Translations under genes and position numbers: made by a program
From: Campylobacterales bacterium
Lineage (GTDB): Bacteria > Campylobacterota > Campylobacteria > Campylobacterales > Sulfurovaceae
Assembly: GCA_016937075.1 (NCBI GenBank)
Contig: JAFGWQ010000030.1
Coordinates: forward strand, 1 to 24,000
Direction of reading: 5' to 3'
Length of the DNA stretch: 24,000 bases
In this document: piece after piece, positions 7,385 to 14,293 of the stretch
Layout of the letters: every line of letters begins with the position of its first letter
Position numbering within the stretch: the stretch's first letter is position 1
Notes under the pieces: generated by a model
Databases searched by the model: none
Told to the model about the DNA's origin: nothing
Seen by the model: the letters and a program-made list of their open reading frames with translations, nothing else

Positions 7385-8875
7385 ATGTCTTTGATTGCCT
7401 TAATAACCATTATAAATTACATTATAGTAGCTTATGTTGTATATCGCGCTATGTTGCGTCCTTATCGCGAACCTGCCTCTAGATTGGCGTGGGTATTGGT
7501 CGTAATTACCATACCGGTAGTGGGCATTATCCTTTATTTTATGTTTGGCGAAACCAGTATAGGGTTTATTCGCGCAAAAAATATGCAAAAACTCAAAAGT
7601 GAAATATTTCAAAACCGCTTCAAGGCAACCATTGATGAGCCTATAATTGACACTGTTCCAAAAAAATATCATCATATTTTTCGTATCGGACAGTCTATTA
7701 ATGGCTTTTTGCCGGTCGGTGGCAATAAATATCATCTACTAGAAAATTCTGAAGCTATGATAGATTCTTTAGTTGAAGATATTGACAATGCCAAGCATCA
7801 CGTTCATATATTATTTTATATTTGGTTCACAGATGAGAGTGGAAGAAAAATCGCAAATGCTCTTATGCGTGCCGCTAGCAGAGGCGTCGTATGTCGTGTT
7901 TTGGTTGATGCGGTGGGCTCGCGCAAACTGATCTCATCTACTGTTTGGAACGATATGCATAAGTCCGGAATACATGCTGTATCTTCATTGTCAATTGGCA
8001 ATACACTGCTAAGAATGATATTGGGTCGCGTTGATTTGCGAAATCATCGCAAAATTGTGGTTATAGATAATAATATCACTTATTGCGGTAGCCAAAATTG
8101 TGCCGATGCTCATTTCAGCCCAAAAGACAAATATGCTTTATGGGTAGATGCCGAAGTTCGTTTTACCGGTCCAATCGCATTACAAAATCAGCATTTATTT
8201 ATCCAAGACTGGCTCGCAGCTACCAAGGAAGATCTGCCGCCAACATATGAATATGAACAACCAAATGATATAATGGATCTAACAAATACCCGGATATCCA
8301 AAGATATGAGCAGTAAAATGAATAGCTTGTGCCCATCTCAAGTAGTAGGGACCGGTCCAACCGAAAGACATGATGCAATGTCAGATATATTTCAAGTAAT
8401 AATAAGCTCTGCTCGTCAAAGCCTAACGATAACAACGCCCTATTTTGTTCCAAATGGGCCAGTGCTTAATGCAATATGTTCGGTTGCCAGAATGGGGGTA
8501 ACAGTAAAGCTGATATTATCCCACAATACTGATTCATGGTTTGTGCGTGCAGCCAGTCACAGTTATTACCCTGAACTGCTAGAGGCAGGGGTAGAAATAT
8601 ACGAATATCAAAGTGAAGTTTTGCATTCAAAATTATTAACAATTGATGGAGAACTTGGAATGATAGGCTCTGCCAATCTAGACCGTCGAAGTTTTGATCT
8701 AAATTATGAAAATAATATAATATTTTATGATCAAAAACTCACAGAAGAGATACTCAAAAGACAACAATCATATATAGATAAATCTTTAAATATAAGCATT
8801 GAAGAAGTAGATGCTTGGAGCAAGCCTAGCTTGCTATGGTACAATATCAATGCTACATTAAGTCCGCTGCTCTAA
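7385..8875 (+). CDS. cls: Cardiolipin synthase, phospholipase D superfamily (ClsA-like)
   Basis: The enzyme condenses two phosphatidylglycerols (or phosphatidylglycerol with another phospholipid) to cardiolipin in the inner membrane. From the ATG at 7385 it has 496 residues, the normal length for the ClsA type. Two N-terminal membrane helices (about 1-24 and 36-57) are followed by two phospholipase D HKD motifs. The first is H221-x-K223-x4-D228 (NHRKIVVID) with a CGSQN continuation; the second is H414-x-K416-x4-D421 (LHSKLLTID) with IGSANLDRRSF. Both catalytic motifs are intact. The reading frame is open upstream to a TTG at 7262, but that extension is hydrophilic, unlike family N-termini, and has no ribosome site. 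It is divergent from the EEP hydrolase. Confidence 0.93.
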   Translation: MSLIALITIINYIIVAYVVYRAMLRPYREPASRLAWVLVVITIPVVGIILYFMFGETSIGFIRAKNMQKLKSEIFQNRFKATIDEPIIDTVPKKYHHIFRIGQSINGFLPVGGNKYHLLENSEAMIDSLVEDIDNAKHHVHILFYIWFTDESGRKIANALMRAASRGVVCRVLVDAVGSRKLISSTVWNDMHKSGIHAVSSLSIGNTLLRMILGRVDLRNHRKIVVIDNNITYCGSQNCADAHFSPKDKYALWVDAEVRFTGPIALQNQHLFIQDWLAATKEDLPPTYEYEQPNDIMDLTNTRISKDMSSKMNSLCPSQVVGTGPTERHDAMSDIFQVIISSARQSLTITTPYFVPNGPVLNAICSVARMGVTVKLILSHNTDSWFVRAASHSYYPELLEAGVEIYEYQSEVLHSKLLTIDGELGMIGSANLDRRSFDLNYENNIIFYDQKLTEEILKRQQSYIDKSLNISIEEVDAWSKPSLLWYNINATLSPLL

Positions 8876-8904
8876 TATATAACATCATCAAATACCTCTT
8901 GTGA

Positions 8905-8927
8905 TACAATACTGTTTTAACAAACAG
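8905..8927 (+). promoter_or_regulatory. Promoter with small inverted repeat upstream of the DUF475 gene
   Basis: An extended -10-like box TGATACAAT ends at 8910. CTGTTT (8912-8917) and AAACAG (8922-8927) form a 6-bp inverted repeat with a 4-base gap, just where the transcript would begin. The ribosome site AGAAGGA follows directly. The repeat may be an operator or a 5'-end stem. Confidence 0.4.
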
Positions 8928-8941
8928 AAGGAAAAAAATAT

Positions 8942-9919
8942 ATGAAATATTTTATAAGCTCATTTATCATAATGGCAATTGGCCTCTTAACAGCCTTTTT
9001 TTTAGGAGGGCTTGCGGCGATCTATGTAACATTTTTGCTCATAATTCTAGAGATTTCCCTATCGTTCGATAATGCCGTAGTCAATGCTAAAGTACTCAAC
9101 ACCATGGATGCTATTTGGCAAAAAAGATTTATACTTTTTGGTATACCCATAGCCGTATTTGGCATGAGATTGTTGTTTCCGCTAGGAATAGTAGCGATTG
9201 CGACCGGTATGGGATTAATTGAAACCTTGCAAGTCGCCATAGGCGAACCGGAACGTTATGAAGCAATTTTAAAATCCACAGAAAAAAATATCTTTGCCTT
9301 TGGCGGTGCCTTTTTGCTAATGGTATTTTTGGATTTCTTTTTTGAAGAAAAAGAGATATATTGGATAAAAATGTTAGAAAATTCCAAATTAATAACAAAA
9401 TTATCGTTATTATCCAATGTAGAACTTTCTCTTGCTATAGCTGTAGGAATCGGGCTTGGTCACGCCACTCAAGATTTTAATGTACTTTTGGCATTTATGT
9501 ATGGTGTATTGCTCCATGCGTTGCTGGGTATGGTAGACGATGCCTTTTCTACCGCAACGGTCAAAAATGGGCTTGCCGGTTTTATATACCTTGAAGTACT
9601 TGATGCAAGTTTCAGTTTTGATGGTGTCATAGGTGCATTTGCACTAAGCAGCAATATATTTATTATCATGATAGGCTTAGGGGTTGGTGCTATGTTTGTG
9701 CGTAGCATAACACTCTATTTCGTAGAGCATAAAACCTTATCAAAATTTAGATATCTTGAACATGGGGCTCACTATGCAATAGGCATATTGGCCGTAATCA
9801 TGCTTATGAAGATCAACTTTCATATAAGCGAACTTATAACCGGAACCGTAGGAATAGGGCTCATAATATTAGCGTTTGCTCACTCTATCTGGGAGAATAA
9901 ACGAGAATTATTAAAATAA
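8942..9919 (+). CDS. DUF475 family integral membrane protein (TerC-like superfamily)
   Basis: This is a 325-residue polytopic membrane protein with about eight or nine hydrophobic segments. Two acidic intramembrane motifs sit in the two halves, EISLSFDNAVV (D43, N44) and VLDASFSFDGVIG (D227). This duplicated FDN/FDG pattern is the hallmark of the TerC-like superfamily. An acidic loop DFFFEEKE lies at 131-138. TerC relatives have been linked to tellurite resistance and to manganese or calcium export or metalation of secreted enzymes; transport of a divalent metal is therefore a reasonable but unproven role for this family. It has its own promoter and ends in a strong hairpin, so it is a single-gene unit. 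Family assignment is fairly sure; function is open. Confidence 0.85.
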   Translation: MKYFISSFIIMAIGLLTAFFLGGLAAIYVTFLLIILEISLSFDNAVVNAKVLNTMDAIWQKRFILFGIPIAVFGMRLLFPLGIVAIATGMGLIETLQVAIGEPERYEAILKSTEKNIFAFGGAFLLMVFLDFFFEEKEIYWIKMLENSKLITKLSLLSNVELSLAIAVGIGLGHATQDFNVLLAFMYGVLLHALLGMVDDAFSTATVKNGLAGFIYLEVLDASFSFDGVIGAFALSSNIFIIMIGLGVGAMFVRSITLYFVEHKTLSKFRYLEHGAHYAIGILAVIMLMKINFHISELITGTVGIGLIILAFAHSIWENKRELLK

Positions 9920-9928
9920 ATTAGACAT

Positions 9929-9958
9929 CCCCCTAAAAGGCAATTGTCTTTTAGGGGG
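9929..9958. terminator. Strong bidirectional hairpin terminator
   Basis: CCCCCTAAAAG (9929-9939) pairs perfectly over 11 bp with CTTTTAGGGGG (9948-9958) around an 8-base loop. It lies between the stop of the plus-strand DUF475 gene (9919) and the stop of the minus-strand entericidin-like gene (9966). There is no long U-tract after the stem on either strand, though each arm contains four T residues. Position between convergent genes supports use in both directions. Confidence 0.75.
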
Positions 9959-9965
9959 GATATAC

Positions 9966-10112
9966 TTATTTTCCTATCTCTTGAACTGTCTCTTTGGTAG
10001 CGTCGTATGCATTTCCGACATCGTGTTTAACACCCTTGACCGTGCCTGTACAACCAGTTCCCATCATACCAATAAAAGCAGTAATCATTAACCAAAAAAT
10101 AGTTTTTTTCAT
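9966..10112 (-). CDS. Small entericidin-like lipoprotein (48 aa)
   Basis: This short gene encodes 48 residues, beginning MKKTIFWLMITAFIGMMG and followed by T-G-C. The lipobox cysteine is C21 and the signal peptide is typical for a lipoprotein. The mature part of about 28 residues reads CTGTVKGVKHDVGNAYDATK and onward, matching the entericidin EcnA/EcnB pattern of Cys-x-Thr-x-x-Gly-x-Gly-x-Asp. Entericidins are tiny envelope lipoproteins described in enterics as a stress- and stationary-phase-linked antidote/toxin pair. Only one gene is present here, so no pair can be claimed. The start has a good AAGGA site 6-8 bases upstream and a TATAAT box at 10146-10151 on the minus strand. It is convergent with the DUF475 gene across the hairpin. 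Coding status is well supported by signal peptide, lipobox and ribosome site together. Confidence 0.85.
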   Translation of the reverse strand: MKKTIFWLMITAFIGMMGTGCTGTVKGVKHDVGNAYDATKETVQEIGK

Positions 10113-10145
10113 TTTTATTCCTTTTGTTGAGTAATTAACAAGATT

Positions 10146-10151
10146 ATTATA
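10146..10151 (-). promoter_or_regulatory. -10 box for the entericidin-like gene
   Basis: The minus strand reads TATAAT here, 33 bases before the ATG at 10112, giving a leader of roughly 28 bases that includes AAGGA. No clear -35 is seen. Confidence 0.5.
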
Positions 10152-10209
10152 TTCTATCGTCTATTTGCTGCTCCTTAAAGTCAATGAAGTACACACCAAG
10201 CAAAAAAAG

Positions 10210-10240
10210 GATAAAATACGAAAAAGATAAAAGAAGAGGA
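10210..10240 (+). promoter_or_regulatory. Promoter and ribosome site for frr-pyrE
   Basis: GATAAAAT (TAAAAT at 10212-10217) is the likely -10 box. AAGAAGAGGA at 10231-10240 is a strong ribosome site 7 bases before the ATG at 10248. An out-of-frame ATG at 10244 runs only four codons and is too close to the site to be the start. Confidence 0.5.
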
Positions 10241-10247
10241 ATTATGC

Positions 10248-10805
10248 ATGGTAAGTGAAATTTATACCTATACTACAACACACATGGATAAAAGCATAGA
10301 AGCTCTTAAAAGAGAGTTTTCTACACTTCGTACAGGAAAAGTAACAACAAATATAGTTGACAATATCAAGGTAGACTATTATGGTACTCCAACCGCACTT
10401 AATCAAGTAGGCAATGTTATAGTCCAAGATGCCACCACAATAGCTATCAGCCCATGGGAAAAAGCACTATTGAATCCTATCACAAAAGCCATTCAGGAAG
10501 CAAATATAGGGGTAAACCCGAATAACGACGGCAGCATAATCAAGCTATTTTTTCCTCCGATGACCGTTGACCAAAGACAAGAAATCGTCAAACAGGCCAA
10601 AGCAATGGGTGAAAAAGCCAAAGTCGCTGTTAGAAATATTAGAAAAGAGAGCAACGACAAAGTTAAAAAGCTTGAAAAAGACAAAGCTATTAGCGAAGAT
10701 GAGATCAAAAAGGCTTTGGAACAAATACAAAAGATCACAGACGATCATATAGCAAAAATCGATGAAGCTCTAAAAACAAAAGAAATCGATATATTAAAAG
10801 TCTAA
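10248..10805 (+). CDS. frr: Ribosome recycling factor
   Basis: RRF works with EF-G to split post-termination ribosomes from mRNA. The 185 residues are the standard length. Visible family blocks are LKREFSTLRTGKVTTNIVDNIKVDYYGT near the start, the IAISPWEK block, and the charged three-helix-bundle C-terminal half with VRNIRKESNDKVKKLEKD. There is no truncation. The start is fixed by a strong ribosome site 7 bases upstream. pyrE starts 2 bases after the stop, so the two genes share a transcript. I recall frr-pyrE adjacency in other Campylobacterota such as Campylobacter. Confidence 0.97.
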   Translation: MVSEIYTYTTTHMDKSIEALKREFSTLRTGKVTTNIVDNIKVDYYGTPTALNQVGNVIVQDATTIAISPWEKALLNPITKAIQEANIGVNPNNDGSIIKLFFPPMTVDQRQEIVKQAKAMGEKAKVAVRNIRKESNDKVKKLEKDKAISEDEIKKALEQIQKITDDHIAKIDEALKTKEIDILKV

Positions 10806-10807
10806 TT

Positions 10808-11413
10808 ATGAATATAGAAAACATTTACAAAGAAGCCGGTGCCCTACTAGAGGGACACTTTATACTCTCAAGCGGCAATCATTCAAACAGATACCTGCAA
10901 AGCGCGAAAGTATTAGAAGATCCTGCCACTGCTGAAATATTGGCAAAAGCTTTAGCTGAACAGATCAGGGCTAGCGGCATAGAAGTAGATACGGTATGCG
11001 CCCCTGCTCTTGGCGGTGTGATAGCCGGATATGAGCTGGCTCGTGCTTTGAAAGTGCGAAGTATATTTGCCGAGAGAAAAGACGGTCAAATGGAACTGCG
11101 TAGAGGTTTTGAGATCGAAAAAGGCGAGAAAATCATCATTTGTGAAGATATCATAACAACCGGCGGCTCAGCCATGGAAGTAGCCAAAATTATCTCTGAA
11201 CTCGGCGGTGAAGTCGTAGCATTCGCCGCGCTTGCTAATCGTGGATTTTGCAATAGAGAAGGAAGCAGTATAGCTCGTCAATCAAATTGTAAGCTACTAG
11301 AAAATATTCCTTTTTATGCATTGGCTGATTTTGAATTTGCCATGTATGAACCAAATAATTGCCCTATGTGCCAAGAAGGTAGCGTTGCTATTAAGCCTGG
11401 AAGTAGAGCCTAG
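10808..11413 (+). CDS. pyrE: Orotate phosphoribosyltransferase
   Basis: PyrE makes orotidine-5'-phosphate from orotate and PRPP in de novo pyrimidine synthesis. The 201-residue protein has the PRPP-binding motif IIICEDIITTGGSAMEV (109-125, E113-D114), the catalytic-loop region FAERKDGQMELRRGF (87-101) and an N-terminal LLEGHFILSSGNHSNRY substrate block. Length fits the archaeal/Campylobacterota form with a C-terminal CPMCQEGSVAIKPGSR tail. It is coupled to frr (2-base gap). Its 3' end overlaps that of the minus-strand ATPase gene by 4 bases. Confidence 0.96.
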   Translation: MNIENIYKEAGALLEGHFILSSGNHSNRYLQSAKVLEDPATAEILAKALAEQIRASGIEVDTVCAPALGGVIAGYELARALKVRSIFAERKDGQMELRRGFEIEKGEKIIICEDIITTGGSAMEVAKIISELGGEVVAFAALANRGFCNREGSSIARQSNCKLLENIPFYALADFEFAMYEPNNCPMCQEGSVAIKPGSRA

Positions 11414-13722
11414 GCTCTCCTCCAAACCAAAGCTGCCAAAGATATATTTATATCACTTTTTTTTGGTTTTACCGATATGGTTTCAATAGGATAATTTTCT
11501 ATTTTAAAAAGCAAATCAAGTTCATTTACCCTATTTTCAAACTCTTCCCCCAACAATCTTAGGTCATTGTCTAAATTTTTGATTTTATCTTCGATCCTGC
11601 TTTTATCGTTATTATCTTTAAATATCCTTCCCCCGTGTGACAACACTTTTCCTGCTTTGCTGGTATTGCTTCCCCCTCCAAACAAAGCACCCATTACTGC
11701 AACTCCTGCATTTAGCCAAGAGGCGGTAGATTCAGATTTCTCTTTGTCAAGCTGATAATTCAACGTTTCTATTTTATTGTTTATTGATACTTGTTTAGAC
11801 TTTAGTTCACTTGTTAGTTTTTCTATTTGTTCATCTTTTTTTGCTCTTAATGCATCATTTATTTTAACTATAAAATCCGCCTTACTTTCATTTGGAGCAG
11901 ATTCCATCTTTAGGCTTTTGCATATAAACAATTCAATATTTTGCGTCTGATAAATATAATCTTCTAATTCTCTTTGGGTAACTTTTAAGCCTTTGTCTTT
12001 TCTGATAAAATCAGGAACCTTCTCAAAAGAAGAGTTGCTTGGGGGAGTGGTTTGAAATCTGCTGAAATCTACATTGTCAATCACAATATTTGCAGTATCG
12101 ATATGAGAGCTATCTCCCTCCAAAGGAATACTTAAAATGATATCTTTGGTCTCATTTATTCCTTTTGGTTGGTTGTAAAATAAAATTGTTCCTTTGAGTC
12201 CAACGGTTGGCACAAAATTATTTGCACCAGTTTCGAAATATTGCACTATAGATGCATCGATTGGCTGGGTTACTCTTGCAGCTGTTGCAGGCTTTGACTC
12301 CATAACAACATGGGTGATGATTTTTTTATTACTCGAAAGAGATATGATCTCTTCTTTTTTAAGCGGTCCCTTGAGATAGCTAAGCGTCCACCTAGTACCA
12401 AAAAGCTTTACGTCATCAAGATGAATGCTTTTTAGAAGAAAAGTTCTTTTTGGAAGACTTAAAAGAATTTTTTCTATCTCTTCTTTGCTAAAACTTGATC
12501 CTATTTGACCGCTTAAGCCATCTATAACTTTATTGATATCTTGAGATGTTTGAAGTCTTCCTATAAACCAAGTACCTATATTCGATAGACCTTTATAATC
12601 CAAATCTACCGGATTTTGAGTGCTCAATATCACCCCTATTCCAAAAGCTCTGGCTTGCTTCAAAAGCAAAAGCATCGGTTCTTTGCTTGGGGGGTTTTTG
12701 GTTGGAGGAAAATAGCCGAAAATCTCATCCATATAAAGAATCGCTTTAAGAACTTCTGTGCCGCTTTGTCTTCTCATCCACGCGATATACCTATTCAAAA
12801 GAAGTGACACAAAAAACATTCTTTGATTATCATCTAGATGCGCGATATTAAATATAGCCGCTTTGGCTTTACCATTTTCATCGTAAAGCAACTTGCCGAT
12901 ATCCAAAGTTTCACCTTGCAGCCATAATGCAAATGATGGAGATGCCAAAAGTGCATTGAATTTTGAAGCAAAATCAAATCTGTTTTTGCTTTCAAAAAAA
13001 TCTTCAAGCGGCAAAACGCCTATTTTGTCAAATGAAGGCTTGATTATACTTGCTATCAAAGTCTCTAATGAAATATTTTCTTCATTTTGCCATGCATTGG
13101 ATATGATCTGTGAGAGCAGCACATACTCTTTTGAAGTTGAATCATTCTCCCCCCCTATCAAAGACAATAAACTAGATGCTGTTGTCTTGAGATAAGACAT
13201 ATACGTATCCATATCCTGCAAAATTTCCTCATTTGGCACTTCCAGTGAGCTTAGAATATTTATACTTACGCCTGCTGTGCTTCCCGGGGTATAGATAGTT
13301 TTTTCAACGCTTTGAAACCTGCTTGCTCTCTCTTTGTCTTGTCCAAAACTTTCAATTCCTGCTAGCCAATTCGAGCAAACCTCTTTGGCATATTCTTTGG
13401 TCCCCTTTCCTTTTGCTGCAGCTTCATCTTTTACCCAATCCTCAAAGCTTGCCGGATTAAACTCACTGTCGACCAGACATAAATTTCCCATATCTCCTTT
13501 TGGATCGATTATGATAGACGGGATATTATCTAGGCTGGCTTCTTCTATAATTCCTACCCCAAGACCTGTTTTGCCTGATCCAGTCATTCCTATAATGGCC
13601 GCATGGGTGGTAAAACTTTTGTTTTTCATTAATGTCAACGCATCTGAAGGCTTCATTGTATTTCTATCTAAATCTTTGCCTAGATAAAACAGATCTAACT
13701 TTTCATAAATAGATGATGACAT
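11410..13722 (-). CDS. HerA/DUF87-type P-loop ATPase with C-terminal coiled coil and glycine-rich insert, function unknown
   Basis: This 770-residue protein has a FtsK/HerA-type ATPase core. Walker A is GMTGSGKTG (45-53, K51), followed by SIIIDPKGDMGNL (69-81), a HerA-like block. Walker B is ILYMDEIFGYFPP (D332, E333), followed by LLLLKQARAFGIGVILSTQNPVDLD (351-375) with a sensor-like STQN. Residues about 470-600 form a second region without a clear family match. The C-terminus has a coiled coil at about 625-665, a glycine-rich hydrophobic insert at 669-698 (ALFGGGSN, then SHGG) and a second coiled coil at about 705-738. I recall similar long uncharacterised 'ATP-binding proteins' with a GG-rich split coiled coil in actinobacteria, but cannot verify this. 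The start has AAGGAG 6 bases upstream. No nuclease gene (NurA-like) is adjacent, so a HerA-NurA end-resection role is not supported. Confidence 0.8.
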   Translation of the reverse strand: MSSSIYEKLDLFYLGKDLDRNTMKPSDALTLMKNKSFTTHAAIIGMTGSGKTGLGVGIIEEASLDNIPSIIIDPKGDMGNLCLVDSEFNPASFEDWVKDEAAAKGKGTKEYAKEVCSNWLAGIESFGQDKERASRFQSVEKTIYTPGSTAGVSINILSSLEVPNEEILQDMDTYMSYLKTTASSLLSLIGGENDSTSKEYVLLSQIISNAWQNEENISLETLIASIIKPSFDKIGVLPLEDFFESKNRFDFASKFNALLASPSFALWLQGETLDIGKLLYDENGKAKAAIFNIAHLDDNQRMFFVSLLLNRYIAWMRRQSGTEVLKAILYMDEIFGYFPPTKNPPSKEPMLLLLKQARAFGIGVILSTQNPVDLDYKGLSNIGTWFIGRLQTSQDINKVIDGLSGQIGSSFSKEEIEKILLSLPKRTFLLKSIHLDDVKLFGTRWTLSYLKGPLKKEEIISLSSNKKIITHVVMESKPATAARVTQPIDASIVQYFETGANNFVPTVGLKGTILFYNQPKGINETKDIILSIPLEGDSSHIDTANIVIDNVDFSRFQTTPPSNSSFEKVPDFIRKDKGLKVTQRELEDYIYQTQNIELFICKSLKMESAPNESKADFIVKINDALRAKKDEQIEKLTSELKSKQVSINNKIETLNYQLDKEKSESTASWLNAGVAVMGALFGGGSNTSKAGKVLSHGGRIFKDNNDKSRIEDKIKNLDNDLRLLGEEFENRVNELDLLFKIENYPIETISVKPKKSDINISLAALVWRRA

Positions 13723-13744
13723 AAAGACTCCTTAGGATAAGAAA

Positions 13745-13761
13745 ATTATAAATATTGTAGC
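13745..13761 (-). promoter_or_regulatory. -10 region for the HerA-like ATPase gene
   Basis: On the minus strand TATAAT (13745-13750) lies 23-28 bases before the ATG at 13722, with another candidate, TACAAT, at about 13755-13760. The leader holds AAGGAG. The two boxes cannot be ranked from sequence. Confidence 0.4.
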
Positions 13762-13808
13762 CAAAATCTACACAAAATTGTAACTTCTAAAACTAACCCC
13801 AAAGGTGG

Positions 13809-13814
13809 TACAAT
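13809..13814 (+). promoter_or_regulatory. -10 box for the RDD-MFS-mobA operon
   Basis: TACAAT preceded by GG lies 27 bases before the ATG at 13841. The ribosome site in front of that ATG is weak (GAGA). No strong -35 is seen. Confidence 0.4.
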
Positions 13815-13840
13815 GTCATCATTAAATAATTGAGATACAT

Positions 13841-14293
13841 ATGAAACATACATCAAAAAAGAAAAAATCCATATCTGCTACTACACCAAAAAGAAGATAT
13901 GCTACAAAACTAACAAAGTTTAAAGCCTTTTTGATTGATAATTTTATGCTGCTTATGCCTATTATGTATGTGGTTTTTTACCTCATAATGGGTGGCCGAA
14001 GCGGTTTTGCCGAGCATAAGCTGTATGGATGGATAGCTATATTTTTACCGCTTATTTTGCTACAAGCTATATTTTTCTATAAAGACGGACAAACTCCGGG
14101 ATATAAAGCTTATAATATCAAATTAATCGACGAGGCCACAGGCGAGAAGCCAAGTTTTGGCATCATACTATTCCGAAATTTTTGTGCATTACTGTCGTTT
14201 TTTACTATATTTGGGTGGATGATGATGTTTTTTAGAAAAGATTACAAGGCTCTTCATGATCTGCTGAGCAACACGGCAGCTGTAGACATATGA
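13841..14293 (+). CDS. RDD family integral membrane protein
   Basis: This small membrane protein has 150 residues: a basic N-terminus rich in Lys/Thr/Ser (1-24), then three or four hydrophobic segments. The RDD family is named for Arg-Asp-Asp in the first helix; here the position reads KAFLIDNFMLLMP (about 29-41), a related but not identical form. The later block GQTPGYKAYNIKLIDEATGEKPSF is the clearest family signature, and FGWMMMFFRKDYKALHDLLSNT closes the domain. RDD proteins have no single known function; transport or ion roles have been proposed. The stop overlaps the downstream transporter start by four bases (ATGA), which indicates coupling. Confidence 0.87.
   Translation: MKHTSKKKKSISATTPKRRYATKLTKFKAFLIDNFMLLMPIMYVVFYLIMGGRSGFAEHKLYGWIAIFLPLILLQAIFFYKDGQTPGYKAYNIKLIDEATGEKPSFGIILFRNFCALLSFFTIFGWMMMFFRKDYKALHDLLSNTAAVDI

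Noticed and set aside
11410..13722. HerA-NurA DNA-end resection or HerA-based antiviral pair
   Set aside because: No nuclease, SIR2 or other known partner gene adjacent; the neighbours are housekeeping genes.
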